Shown in pieces: positions 56,481 through 64,000 of a DNA stretch of 64,000 bases (positions are counted from its first letter, which is position 1; each line of letters begins with the position of its first letter). This DNA is from Nodosilinea sp. FACHB-131 (GTDB taxonomy: Bacteria > Cyanobacteriota > Cyanobacteriia > Phormidesmidales > Phormidesmidaceae). The position numbers were made by a program, and so were the translations under genes. The notes below the pieces were generated by a model. It made no database searches. It worked only from the letters and a program-made list of their open reading frames with translations, and had not been told where the DNA came from. The stretch covers positions 50,308-114,307 of the forward strand of contig NZ_JACJOF010000032.1 in NCBI RefSeq assembly GCF_014695395.1, in the 5' to 3' direction.

Positions 56481-57509
56481 ATGGCCTCTCGCTCTGCCGC
56501 CCTGCGCTACTACATCTTCACTCGGCTGCTGCTGGCCCCGCTGATGATTTTGACCATCACTACGGTGGTGTTTTTGCTGCTGCGGGCGACACCGGGCGAT
56601 CCGGTAGATGCGCTGCTGGGAGCACGGGCTCCGGCGGCGGCGAAGGATGCGCTCAGGTCACAGCTCGGCCTGGACCAGCCCCTGTTCATTCAGTACCTGA
56701 GCTACCTGGGGGATCTGCTGCGACTGGATTTGGGATCGTCGCTAGCAACCCAGGGACAAACGGTGTGGCAAATTATTCGGGCCCACTTTCCGGCGACGGT
56801 AGAGCTGACGGTGTGCGGCATGATTGTCGCCACGGTAGTGGGCGTCGGCGTCGGTGCCCTGGCGGCCTCGCGACCCAACTCGCCACTGGATGCGGGAGGG
56901 CGGCTGTTTGGCATTATTACCTACGCCATTCCCATGTACTGGTTTGGCATGATTTTGCAGCTCATTTTTGCGGTGCAGCTGCGCTGGTTCCCTATTGGCA
57001 CTCGCTACCCGCTACGGGCCGCGCCCCCAACTGGGCCAACCGGGTTGTATCTGCTAGATAGCCTGCTGTCGTTGGATTTGGAAGCCTTCTTTACCACCTT
57101 GTATTACCTGGCTCTGCCCAGTCTTACCCTAGGGATTTTAATCAGCGGGGTATTTGAGCGCATGGTGCGGGTCAACCTGAAGCAGACCTTAACAGCAGAC
57201 TATGTGGAGGCGGCTAGAGCGCGAGGCATTCCAGAGCGGCGCATTGTGCTGGTGCACGCGCTAAAGAATGCCATGATTCCGGTGATTACAATTTTGGGGC
57301 TGACCTTTGCCTCAATGCTGGGAGGCGCAGTGCTTACGGAGGTGACGTTTTCGTGGCCAGGGCTGGCCAATCGCCTCTATGAAGCGATTTCTCAACGCGA
57401 CTACCCAGTGGTGCAGGGGCTGATGGTATTTTTTGCCATGATCGTAGCGGTAATCAGCATCGCGATCGATATTTTGAATGCCTATATTGATCCTCGTATT
57501 CGCTACTAA
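56481..57509 (+). CDS. DppB/OppB-type ABC permease
   Basis: 342 residues with about six transmembrane helices. N-terminal ILTITTVVFLLLRATPGDP and the ABC permease EAA loop EAARARGIPERRIVLVHALKNAMIPVI are typical of peptide/nickel permeases. C-terminal ISIAIDILNAYIDPRIRY is also canonical. It should act with the solute-binding protein just upstream. The DppC partner and ATPases are missing here. Confidence 0.93.
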   Translation: MASRSAALRYYIFTRLLLAPLMILTITTVVFLLLRATPGDPVDALLGARAPAAAKDALRSQLGLDQPLFIQYLSYLGDLLRLDLGSSLATQGQTVWQIIRAHFPATVELTVCGMIVATVVGVGVGALAASRPNSPLDAGGRLFGIITYAIPMYWFGMILQLIFAVQLRWFPIGTRYPLRAAPPTGPTGLYLLDSLLSLDLEAFFTTLYYLALPSLTLGILISGVFERMVRVNLKQTLTADYVEAARARGIPERRIVLVHALKNAMIPVITILGLTFASMLGGAVLTEVTFSWPGLANRLYEAISQRDYPVVQGLMVFFAMIVAVISIAIDILNAYIDPRIRY

Positions 57510-58356
57510 ATGAATGGAATAGGCTGAGTTAGCCCATTCAGGCAAATCCTTTTTTTTGGAGTTGAGCAAGTCTTAACGTGGCTATAGCGGTTGGGCTTTG
57601 GCTGGTTAGCTAGCCTGAGTTCGGGATAAGCCCGGCATTGCAACCGCTGCGTGCCTTCGCTTGGCTGGCGTTGTGGCCCACCCTGCGGGAAGCAAGCTAC
57701 ACCTAAATCCCTCTCCCTGAGGGAGAGGGACTTTGAGCGCTTCTGGCTCCCCTCTCCTCGTGGGAGAGGGGCTTGGGGAGAGGGCTGCCGAGAAACATCG
57801 CTAACTATGCCTAACCCGAACTGAGGTTAGCTAGGAGCCTGATGACTGCGATCGCAACCTAGCAAAAGAAAAAGTGTTAAGAACGACAAAGGGCTTGGCT
57901 TTGACCCTTGGAAGTGTGGAGGGCTTAACGATATGAACTGCACCTTCCCAATCGTCCTAGCCAGTCCTCTAGCTGTTCTACCATTCGGCTAATCCAACAT
58001 TTAGCTGTAGACAGTAAAATCTGGGCTGTTCCACTTCAAAATGCCGTGATTCAAGCCTAGCGGGTATTTTTTCCATCTTTCGCTCTTGAGTTTCCGTTCT
58101 TTTGCTATAACCCTCTATTTTGGGCGTTTTACCCCATTGGGTAACCCGAGGTGTAGCCTAGGAATAGTGGGGTAAGACAGTGAGGAGAGGACGTGTTTTT
58201 TAATACCCTTGGCCGCAAGATTGATAACTAATTGTTGAGACAATCAACGATAGTTAACGTCTTCTGAAGACAAGTTTAGAGATTGATGCGTCTTCTTTTG
58301 CGCTTTGGCAATTGGGCACGCTAAACCGATACGGGGGTTCAGCGCAAAGGTAGATC
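57510..58356. other. long intergenic region with repeats and possible RNA structure
   Basis: 847 bases. Two hairpins of the CCCTCTCC type lie at 57709-57729 and 57749-57771. A long-range stem TTACCCCATT (58129-58138) with AGTGGGGTAA (58166-58175) lies about 180 bases ahead of the hydrolase gene. A tRNA-like stretch on the minus strand was examined and rejected. No gene is supported. Confidence 0.5.
57709..57771. repeat. CCCTCTCC/GGAGAGGG hairpin pair
   Basis: CCCTCTCCCTGAGGGAGAGGG and, 20 bases later, CCCCTCTCCTCGTGGGAGAGGGG. A common cyanobacterial dispersed palindrome; a related copy lies at about 42743-42762. Confidence 0.75.
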
Positions 58357-59181
58357 ATGTCAGTGGATGTTTTAAGCCGAAACAACGTCAAGGTCATGGG
58401 CCAAGGGCAGCGACCTTTGGTGATGGCCCATGGCTTTGGCTGCGATCAAAAGATGTGGCGGTTTGTCGCCCCTGCCTTTGCCGCCGACTATCGACTGGTT
58501 TTGTTTGACTATGTAGGGTTTGGTGAGTCAGACTTGGCCGCCTACGAGCCGCAACGATACAGCCACCTTCAGGGCTATGCCCAAGATATTTTAGACATCT
58601 GTGCGGCGTTGAACCTGGAGCAGGCGATCTTTGTGGGCCACTCGGTGAGCAGCATGATTGGCCTGTTGGCGGCGATCGCGGCCCCCGAGCGTTTTGAGCG
58701 GCTAGTGATGATTGGCCCATCGCCCTGCTATATCAACGACGAATCCTATGTCGGCGGTTTTGACCGGCAGGATATTGATCAGCTGCTCGACATCATGGAG
58801 AAAAACTACATTGGCTGGGCGCACCTCTTGGCTCCGGTGGTGATGCAGAACTCCGATCGCCCCCAGCTCACCCAGGAGCTAGAGGAGAGCTTTTGCTCCA
58901 CCGACCCCGCCATTGCCACACGGTTTGCTAAAGCTACTTTCTATAGCGACAACCGCGACGATTTGGCCAAGGTGCCGGTGCCCTCCCTAATTTTGCAGTG
59001 CAAAGACGATGCGATCGCCCCGGCTGAAGTGGGGCAGTACCTGCATCAGCATTTACCCCACAGCACTCTGGCCCTGATGGCGGCGACGGGTCACTGCCCC
59101 CACATGAGCCATCCAGACGAAACCATTCAGCTAATCAAAACTTATTTAGAGGCGGCCAGTCTGAGTCCAACCTATGGTTAA
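58357..59181 (+). CDS. RsbQ/KAI2-type alpha/beta hydrolase
   Basis: 274 residues. Alpha/beta hydrolase with nucleophile Ser96 in GHSVSS, Asp218 in CKDDAIAP and His246 in [10 protein letters not shown]; this numbering lies within one residue of that recalled for Bacillus RsbQ (96, 219, 247). The start NNVKVMGQG and the motif [11 protein letters not shown] are also RsbQ-like; the same family includes plant karrikin and strigolactone receptors. RsbQ in Bacillus is a co-sensor of the PAS phosphatase RsbP. Here the next gene, overlapping by 8 bases, has a PAS domain but ends in GGDEF, so the output is likely c-di-GMP instead (inference). ATG 58357 is the conserved start. Confidence 0.9.
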   Translation: MSVDVLSRNNVKVMGQGQRPLVMAHGFGCDQKMWRFVAPAFAADYRLVLFDYVGFGESDLAAYEPQRYSHLQGYAQDILDICAALNLEQAIFVGHSVSSMIGLLAAIAAPERFERLVMIGPSPCYINDESYVGGFDRQDIDQLLDIMEKNYIGWAHLLAPVVMQNSDRPQLTQELEESFCSTDPAIATRFAKATFYSDNRDDLAKVPVPSLILQCKDDAIAPAEVGQYLHQHLPHSTLALMAATGHCPHMSHPDETIQLIKTYLEAASLSPTYG

Positions 59182-60805
59182 CCGAAGTTCTACCCCAAGA
59201 TCTGCGCCCCAGGGCGTAGACCCCCTGCTCGACCAGGCTCCTTGCGGGTTTTTGTCGGTACGCGACGACGGCGTGATTGAGTACGCTAACGCCACGCTGC
59301 TGACCCTGCTGGGCTGGGAGCGAACGGCGTTGCAGGGTCAAAATATTGTGGCTATTTTGCCGGTGGCCAGCCGCATTTTTTATCAGACCCACGTGTTTCC
59401 TATGCTGCGAGTGCAGGGAGCGGTGACGGAAATTTACTTTTCGCTGCGATCGCGATCGGGGCAAGACATTCCCATTTTGGCCAATGGGGTGCGGCGGCAG
59501 CGCCAGGGAGACGCCATCAACGACTGTGTGGTGATTCCCATTCGCCAGCGCATGCAGTACGAAGACGAAATTTTGCGGGCCAAGAAGCAGGCCGAGGCGG
59601 CGATTGGCGCCCAAAAGCAGGCCGAGGCCACCCTTAAGCATCAGTACGAGCGGGCCATAGCGCTGGGGCAAATTACCCAACACATTCGAGAATCCCTTGA
59701 CCTGACGCAGATTTTCGCCGTAGCAGCCCAGGAAATTCGCCAGTGCTTGGCCGCTGACCGGGTGGGTGTCTACCGCTTCACCCCCGCCGATGAGGCAGCG
59801 GGCGGTAATTTTGTGTCGGAGGCGGTAGCCCCGGGGGTTGACTCGGTTATGGTGACCCAGATGCCGCACCAGGGGTTCGGCGATCACTATCGGGGCATTC
59901 GCCACAACGCTGGCACCCTGGCCATTCGCGATATTCACGAAATGAGGCTGCTGGATGAGCACAGCCAGCTGTTCAGCCAGTTTCAGGTACAGGCCAGCCT
60001 GGTGGTGCCCCTGCAAAAGGGGCACCACCTGTGGGGGCTGATTGTCATCCATCACTGCTCAGGGCCGCGCTATTGGCAGGGGGTTGAGATCGAACTGGTA
60101 GAAGATATTGCGGCGCAGCTAGCGATCGCCATTCACCAAGCCGACCTGGTTCAACGGCTGCAAACTGAACTGCAAGAGCGCCAGCGGGCCGAGGTTCACA
60201 TGACTCAGATCAACGCTGAACTGCGCCGCGCCACGGGGCTGCTGGATCAGCTGGCCCACATCGACCCGCTGACTCAAGTAGCCAACCGTCGCCGCTTTAG
60301 CGATCGCCTCGGGCAAGAGTGGGCTCGCCTCAGCCGCGATCGCCTGCCCCTCTCACTGCTGCTGTTTGATGTCGACTACTTCAAGTACTACAACGACACC
60401 TACGGCCATCAGGCGGGCGATGACTGCCTCTACGCCATTGCCCAGGCGGCCCAAAAGGTATTAGGTCGCCCCACCGATCTGCTGGCTCGCTACGGCGGCG
60501 AAGAGTTTGCCATCATTTTGCCCAACACGATTCAGAAAGGGGCGATCGCGGTAGCTCGCCACATCCATCAAGCGATCGCGGCTCTAGCCATCTCCCACCG
60601 TGCCTCAGCGGTGGGTTCCCAGATTACAATTAGTTTAGGCATCAGTACCCTTATCCCCTCCCAGAAATCAACCTCCACGGTGCTCACTCAGCAGGCAGAT
60701 CAAGCCCTCTACCGAGCCAAGCAGCAGGGACGCAATCGCTCGGTGGTGTTTGATCCGACGATGTCTCACCCCGAGCCAAAGTCTGCCCTACCACCCCTGA
60801 GTTAG
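59174..60805 (+). CDS. PAS-GAF-GGDEF diguanylate cyclase
   Basis: 543 residues. A PAS domain (about 15-125, [25 protein letters not shown]-type block [24 protein letters not shown]), a coiled-coil linker, a GAF domain (about 170-325, [31 protein letters not shown], with a [13 protein letters not shown] loop resembling bilin-binding GAFs but lacking the chromophore Cys in this region), then GGDEF with [25 protein letters not shown] and G441-G-E-E-F445. The inhibitory site R432-P-T-D435 is intact. It should make c-di-GMP in response to the PAS, the GAF or the upstream RsbQ-like protein, whose gene overlaps it by 8 bases. Confidence 0.92.
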   Translation: MVNRSSTPRSAPQGVDPLLDQAPCGFLSVRDDGVIEYANATLLTLLGWERTALQGQNIVAILPVASRIFYQTHVFPMLRVQGAVTEIYFSLRSRSGQDIPILANGVRRQRQGDAINDCVVIPIRQRMQYEDEILRAKKQAEAAIGAQKQAEATLKHQYERAIALGQITQHIRESLDLTQIFAVAAQEIRQCLAADRVGVYRFTPADEAAGGNFVSEAVAPGVDSVMVTQMPHQGFGDHYRGIRHNAGTLAIRDIHEMRLLDEHSQLFSQFQVQASLVVPLQKGHHLWGLIVIHHCSGPRYWQGVEIELVEDIAAQLAIAIHQADLVQRLQTELQERQRAEVHMTQINAELRRATGLLDQLAHIDPLTQVANRRRFSDRLGQEWARLSRDRLPLSLLLFDVDYFKYYNDTYGHQAGDDCLYAIAQAAQKVLGRPTDLLARYGGEEFAIILPNTIQKGAIAVARHIHQAIAALAISHRASAVGSQITISLGISTLIPSQKSTSTVLTQQADQALYRAKQQGRNRSVVFDPTMSHPEPKSALPPLS

Positions 60806-61000
60806 CCTTTAGGACGCCATGAGTTGCCCTGGAGGTTTATCGGACAGAGGGCCAGGAGTCGTGAAGACTGAACAGTTTGCGGCGGGCAATCACTCTATGC
60901 TGACCCCAGAGGACAGCACAGCCACCCCAAGCGCCAACTGATATACTGAACGTCCAACCGTTACAAAAAGCAAAGCGCAGCCTGCCCGCCCACGGAGATT

Positions 61001-63685
61001 ATGCAGCCAACCGATCCGGATCAGTTCACCGCCAAAGCTTGGGACGCCATCGTTGAGGCCCAGGATGTGGCCCGCCGCTGCAAACATCAATATATGGAGG
61101 TCGAGCACGTGCTGATCGCGCTGCTCGACCAGGAAGAAGACGGGCTGGCCCACAAGATTCTCGACAAGGCAGGCCTCGACAGCGACCAAATTCTCGACGA
61201 TCTAGAGAAATTTGCCCAGCGCCAGGCCCGCGTGCGCCCCGGTGTCGACAGCAACCTCTACCTGGGCCAGAGTCTCGATCGCATGCTCGATGGGGCCGAG
61301 GCGGCGCGTCAAACCCTCAAAGACAAATTCATCTCGGTCGAGCACCTGCTGCTGGGTTTTCAGGAAGACGAGCGAATTGGGCGGCGACTGCTGCGGGGCT
61401 TTAACGTTGAAGGTCCCGAGCTGATGGCGGCGGTGCAGGCGGTGCGCGGCAGCCAAAAAGTCACCGACCAAAACCCTGAGCAGCAGTACGACGCCCTAGA
61501 GAAATTTGGCATCGACCTCACCCAGCTCGCCCGCGACGGCAAGCTCGACCCCGTAATTGGCCGTGACGACGAAATCCGCCGCGTGATTCAGGTGCTGTCG
61601 CGGCGCACGAAAAACAATCCCGTGGTGATTGGCGAACCGGGGGTGGGCAAGACTGCGATCGCCGAAGCCTTAGCCCAGCGCATCATCAATGGCGAGGTGC
61701 CCGAATCGCTCAAGGGCCGCACGCTGATTTCCCTCGACATCGGCGGGCTAATTGCCGGGGCCAAGTTTCGCGGCGAGTTTGAAGAACGGCTGCGGCTGGT
61801 GCTCAAGGAAGTCACCGACTCCGCGGGGCAGGTGGTGCTATTTATTGATGAGCTGCACACGGTGGTTGGAGCCGGGGCAGGCCAGGGCACCATGGATGCC
61901 AGCAACCTGCTCAAGCCGATGCTGGCGCGGGGCGAGCTGCGCTGCATTGGGGCCACCACCCTCGACGAATACCGCAAGCACATTGAAAAAGATGCTGCCC
62001 TAGAGCGTCGCTTTCAGCAGGTGTACGTGGGCCAGCCCAGCGCCGAAGACACCATCTCCATTTTGCGGGGGCTGAAAAAACGCTACGAGTCATATCACGG
62101 CGTCGATATTGCCGACAGCGCCCTGGTGGCGGCGGCGGTGCTCTCGGACCGCTACATTGCCGATCGCTTTTTGCCCGACAAGGCCATCGACCTGGTTGAC
62201 GAAGCCGCCGCCAAGCTCAAAATGGAAATCACCTCCAAGCCCGAGGAGCTGGAGGGCATCGAGCGCCGCCTCATGCAGATCGAGATGGAAAAGCTCTCTC
62301 TAGAGGCCGAAAACGGCTCCATGACCAAAGCCTCGCGCCAACGTCTCAGCCGCATTGAGCAAGAGATTGCCGAACTCCAGACCAAGCAGCAGTCCTTCAG
62401 CGGTCAGTGGCAGAGCGAAAAGCAGGCCCTCGACGCCATTCATACCCTCAAGGACGAAGAGGATCAGATTCGCCTGCAAATTGAGCAGGCCGAACGGGCC
62501 TATGACCTCAATAAGGCCGCCAAACTCAAGTACGACAGTCTAGAGAAGATTCAGCGCGATCGCGAAACCCTAGAGGCCCAGCTAGTCGAACTACAGGCCA
62601 AGGGCAATACCCTGCTGCGCGAACAGGTCACCGAAGCCGACATTGCCGAAATCGTCGCCAAGTGGACGGGCATCCCCGTCAATCGACTGATGGAGTCGGA
62701 GCGGCAAAAGCTGCTCCAGCTCGAAGGCCACCTGCACGAGCGGGTAATCGGCCAGGATGAAGCTGTTGAGGCCGTGGCCGCCGCCATTCGCCGCGCCCGC
62801 GCTGGCATGAACGACCAGGGTCGTCCCTTGGGTTCCTTCCTCTTTATGGGGCCGACTGGGGTAGGCAAAACCGAACTGGCCCGCGCCCTAGCCGAGTTTC
62901 TCTTCGACACCGAAGATGCGCTAATTCGCATCGACATGTCGGAGTACATGGAGAAAAACGCCGTATCGCGGCTGGTAGGAGCCCCCCCCGGCTATGTAGG
63001 TTACGAGGACGGCGGCCAGCTTTCCGAGGCGGTGCGTCGCCACCCCTACTCAGTGGTGCTGCTCGATGAAGTAGAGAAAGCGCACCCCGACGTGTTCAAC
63101 ATTCTCTTGCAGGTGCTCGACGACGGTCGCATCACCGACTCCCAGGGTCACCGAGTCGACTTTCGCAACACCGTGGTAATCATGACCAGCAACCTGGGCA
63201 GCGACCACATTCTCGAGCTGGCGGGCGACGACGATCGCTACGACGAAATGCGCGTCCAGGTGCTCAAGGCGCTGCAAAAGCAGTTTCGCCCTGAGTTCCT
63301 CAACCGGGTGGATGACCTCATCCTCTTCCACTCGCTGCGCAAGAGCGAGCTGCGCAAGATTGTGGCCCTGCAAATCCGTCGGGTGCAGCGCCGCTTGGCC
63401 GACCAGACCATTGGATTGGAAATTACCAAACCGGCGATCGACTTTATCGCCGAGAGCGGCTATGACCCAGTGTATGGTGCCCGTCCCCTAAAGCGTGCTA
63501 TTCAGCGGCTGCTGGAGAACCCGATCGCCACCAAGATTCTAGAGACCACTTTTGCCCAGGGCGCGACCATCACCGTGAACTTGCAGGATGGGAAGCTGGC
63601 ATTTGACCACCGGGAACCCGCCGCCCCTGAGCTGCTAGCAGCGGCAGAGGATGAAGCGGCCAAGGTGGAGTCGGTGGTGGGTTAG
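61001..63685 (+). CDS. clpB2: ATP-dependent disaggregase ClpB2
   Basis: 894 residues with the same domain order as ClpB1 at 21832: Clp_N, AAA+ 1 ([18 protein letters not shown]), coiled-coil middle domain, AAA+ 2 (GPTGVGKT), and a C-terminal tail extended by about 20 acidic residues ([13 protein letters not shown]). The N-domain ([13 protein letters not shown]) and [14 protein letters not shown] pattern match cyanobacterial ClpB2. The codon equivalent to ClpB1's internal GTG is GTC, so no short form should start there. Heat induction of ClpB2 is not expected from the family. Confidence 0.95.
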   Translation: MQPTDPDQFTAKAWDAIVEAQDVARRCKHQYMEVEHVLIALLDQEEDGLAHKILDKAGLDSDQILDDLEKFAQRQARVRPGVDSNLYLGQSLDRMLDGAEAARQTLKDKFISVEHLLLGFQEDERIGRRLLRGFNVEGPELMAAVQAVRGSQKVTDQNPEQQYDALEKFGIDLTQLARDGKLDPVIGRDDEIRRVIQVLSRRTKNNPVVIGEPGVGKTAIAEALAQRIINGEVPESLKGRTLISLDIGGLIAGAKFRGEFEERLRLVLKEVTDSAGQVVLFIDELHTVVGAGAGQGTMDASNLLKPMLARGELRCIGATTLDEYRKHIEKDAALERRFQQVYVGQPSAEDTISILRGLKKRYESYHGVDIADSALVAAAVLSDRYIADRFLPDKAIDLVDEAAAKLKMEITSKPEELEGIERRLMQIEMEKLSLEAENGSMTKASRQRLSRIEQEIAELQTKQQSFSGQWQSEKQALDAIHTLKDEEDQIRLQIEQAERAYDLNKAAKLKYDSLEKIQRDRETLEAQLVELQAKGNTLLREQVTEADIAEIVAKWTGIPVNRLMESERQKLLQLEGHLHERVIGQDEAVEAVAAAIRRARAGMNDQGRPLGSFLFMGPTGVGKTELARALAEFLFDTEDALIRIDMSEYMEKNAVSRLVGAPPGYVGYEDGGQLSEAVRRHPYSVVLLDEVEKAHPDVFNILLQVLDDGRITDSQGHRVDFRNTVVIMTSNLGSDHILELAGDDDRYDEMRVQVLKALQKQFRPEFLNRVDDLILFHSLRKSELRKIVALQIRRVQRRLADQTIGLEITKPAIDFIAESGYDPVYGARPLKRAIQRLLENPIATKILETTFAQGATITVNLQDGKLAFDHREPAAPELLAAAEDEAAKVESVVG

Positions 63686-63942
63686 CCTCTCAATCTGCAC
63701 CCTGATTGAAGCTGTTCACCCGTGTCTCTAAAGGAGAAAGCCACCGCAGGCTCACTACTGCTTACGCAGTGAACTTATGTCCTGCCCCAAAATTGTTAGT
63801 TTTACCCGCTAGCGGACAGCCAGCCAATCAAAGGTCTGTGATTCTGGTGCAGGTCGTACTCGGCTTTTTCGGCCGGAAATAGAAGTTATATCGAGTCCGT
63901 CTGGAGGAGCATAATTAGAGGAATTGCAATCAGAACTGTGCA
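63686..63942. other. region between clpB2 and the edge transposase
   Basis: 257 bases with no supported frame and no clear terminator after clpB2. The left end of the insertion sequence that begins here should lie in it, but no inverted repeat can be set with only one end in view. Confidence 0.35.
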
Positions 63943-64000
63943 ATGCCTAAGCAAGTACAAGTTGTGGCCCATCTAGCAGTAGATGAGTTAGCGCGTCGCT
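63943..64000 (+). CDS. start of an IS630-type transposase, cut by the window edge
   Basis: The frame begins ATG 63943 and reads MPKQVQVVAHLAVDELARR. This opening, with H-L-x-V-D-E-L, is typical of the helix-turn-helix N-terminus of IS630-family transposases in cyanobacteria. Only 19 residues are visible, so the call is tentative. A dead IS630 C-terminus lies at 14538-14725. Confidence 0.5.
   Translation, partial: MPKQVQVVAHLAVDELARR

Noticed and set aside
57940..58010. tRNA-like stretch on the minus strand (AGCCGAATGGTAGAACAGCT followed by GTTCATATC)
   Set aside because: D-arm-like and T-loop-like words are present, but the anticodon stem, T-stem and acceptor stem do not pair.

Overview
The window is a piece of a cyanobacterial chromosome, most likely from a filamentous or Leptolyngbya-like lineage (the genus is a guess). 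Evidence: the HIP1 palindrome GCGATCGC occurs throughout, and many genes belong to cyanobacterial families: a sufBCDS cluster divergent from the iron-sulfur repressor gene sufR, ferredoxin-thioredoxin reductase ftrC, vipp1/IM30, an ABA4-like protein, a DUF4327 protein, and the paired chaperones clpB1 and clpB2. No rRNA, tRNA or CRISPR array was found.

Layout. About 1-15 kb is a looser accessory zone: a cytidine deaminase-like gene, an anchored solute-binding lipoprotein overlapping an MscS channel fused to a globin, an orphan Nif11-type peptide, an MAPEG protein, a GC-rich orphan, a secreted repeat protein, a YafY/WYL regulator with a Rieske oxygenase, a GNAT acetyltransferase, a Gfo/Idh/MocA oxidoreductase, an orphan SUKH-type immunity gene, an IS630 remnant and an SDR. 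A roughly 150-base dispersed repeat occurs four times plus one decayed copy only in the first 10 kb. From 15.9 to 21.5 kb lie a peroxiredoxin-like gene with katG and a secreted FAD oxidoreductase. From 21.8 to 36.8 kb come clpB1, a ComFB-like gene, a small membrane-protein/argH/glycosyltransferase unit, a fused double PhnE permease, DUF4327, DUF72, PPK2 and a dynamin/atzG/atzE unit.

From 37.4 to 38.7 kb sits one strikingly AT-rich membrane-protein gene of unknown function. From 39.1 to 45.5 kb is the iron-sulfur assembly locus, in which ftrC and sufBCDS are read leftward and sufR rightward, with two perfect CAAC-N6-GTTG operators between them. The remainder holds vipp1, a diguanylate cyclase, an aminotransferase, a single-domain response regulator, uvrC, the ABA4-like gene, a peptide-type solute-binding protein with one DppB permease, an RsbQ-like hydrolase overlapping a PAS-GAF-GGDEF cyclase, clpB2, and the first codons of an IS630-type transposase at the right edge.

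The two most interesting modules pair a sensor-like protein with an output by overlapping genes: solute-binding lipoprotein plus MscS-globin (1.2-4.3 kb), and RsbQ-like hydrolase plus PAS-GAF-GGDEF (58.4-60.8 kb). Stress handling is a recurring theme (KatG, peroxiredoxin-like protein, ClpB1/2, Vipp1, Suf, UvrC). All functional statements are from reading the sequence; no searches were run.
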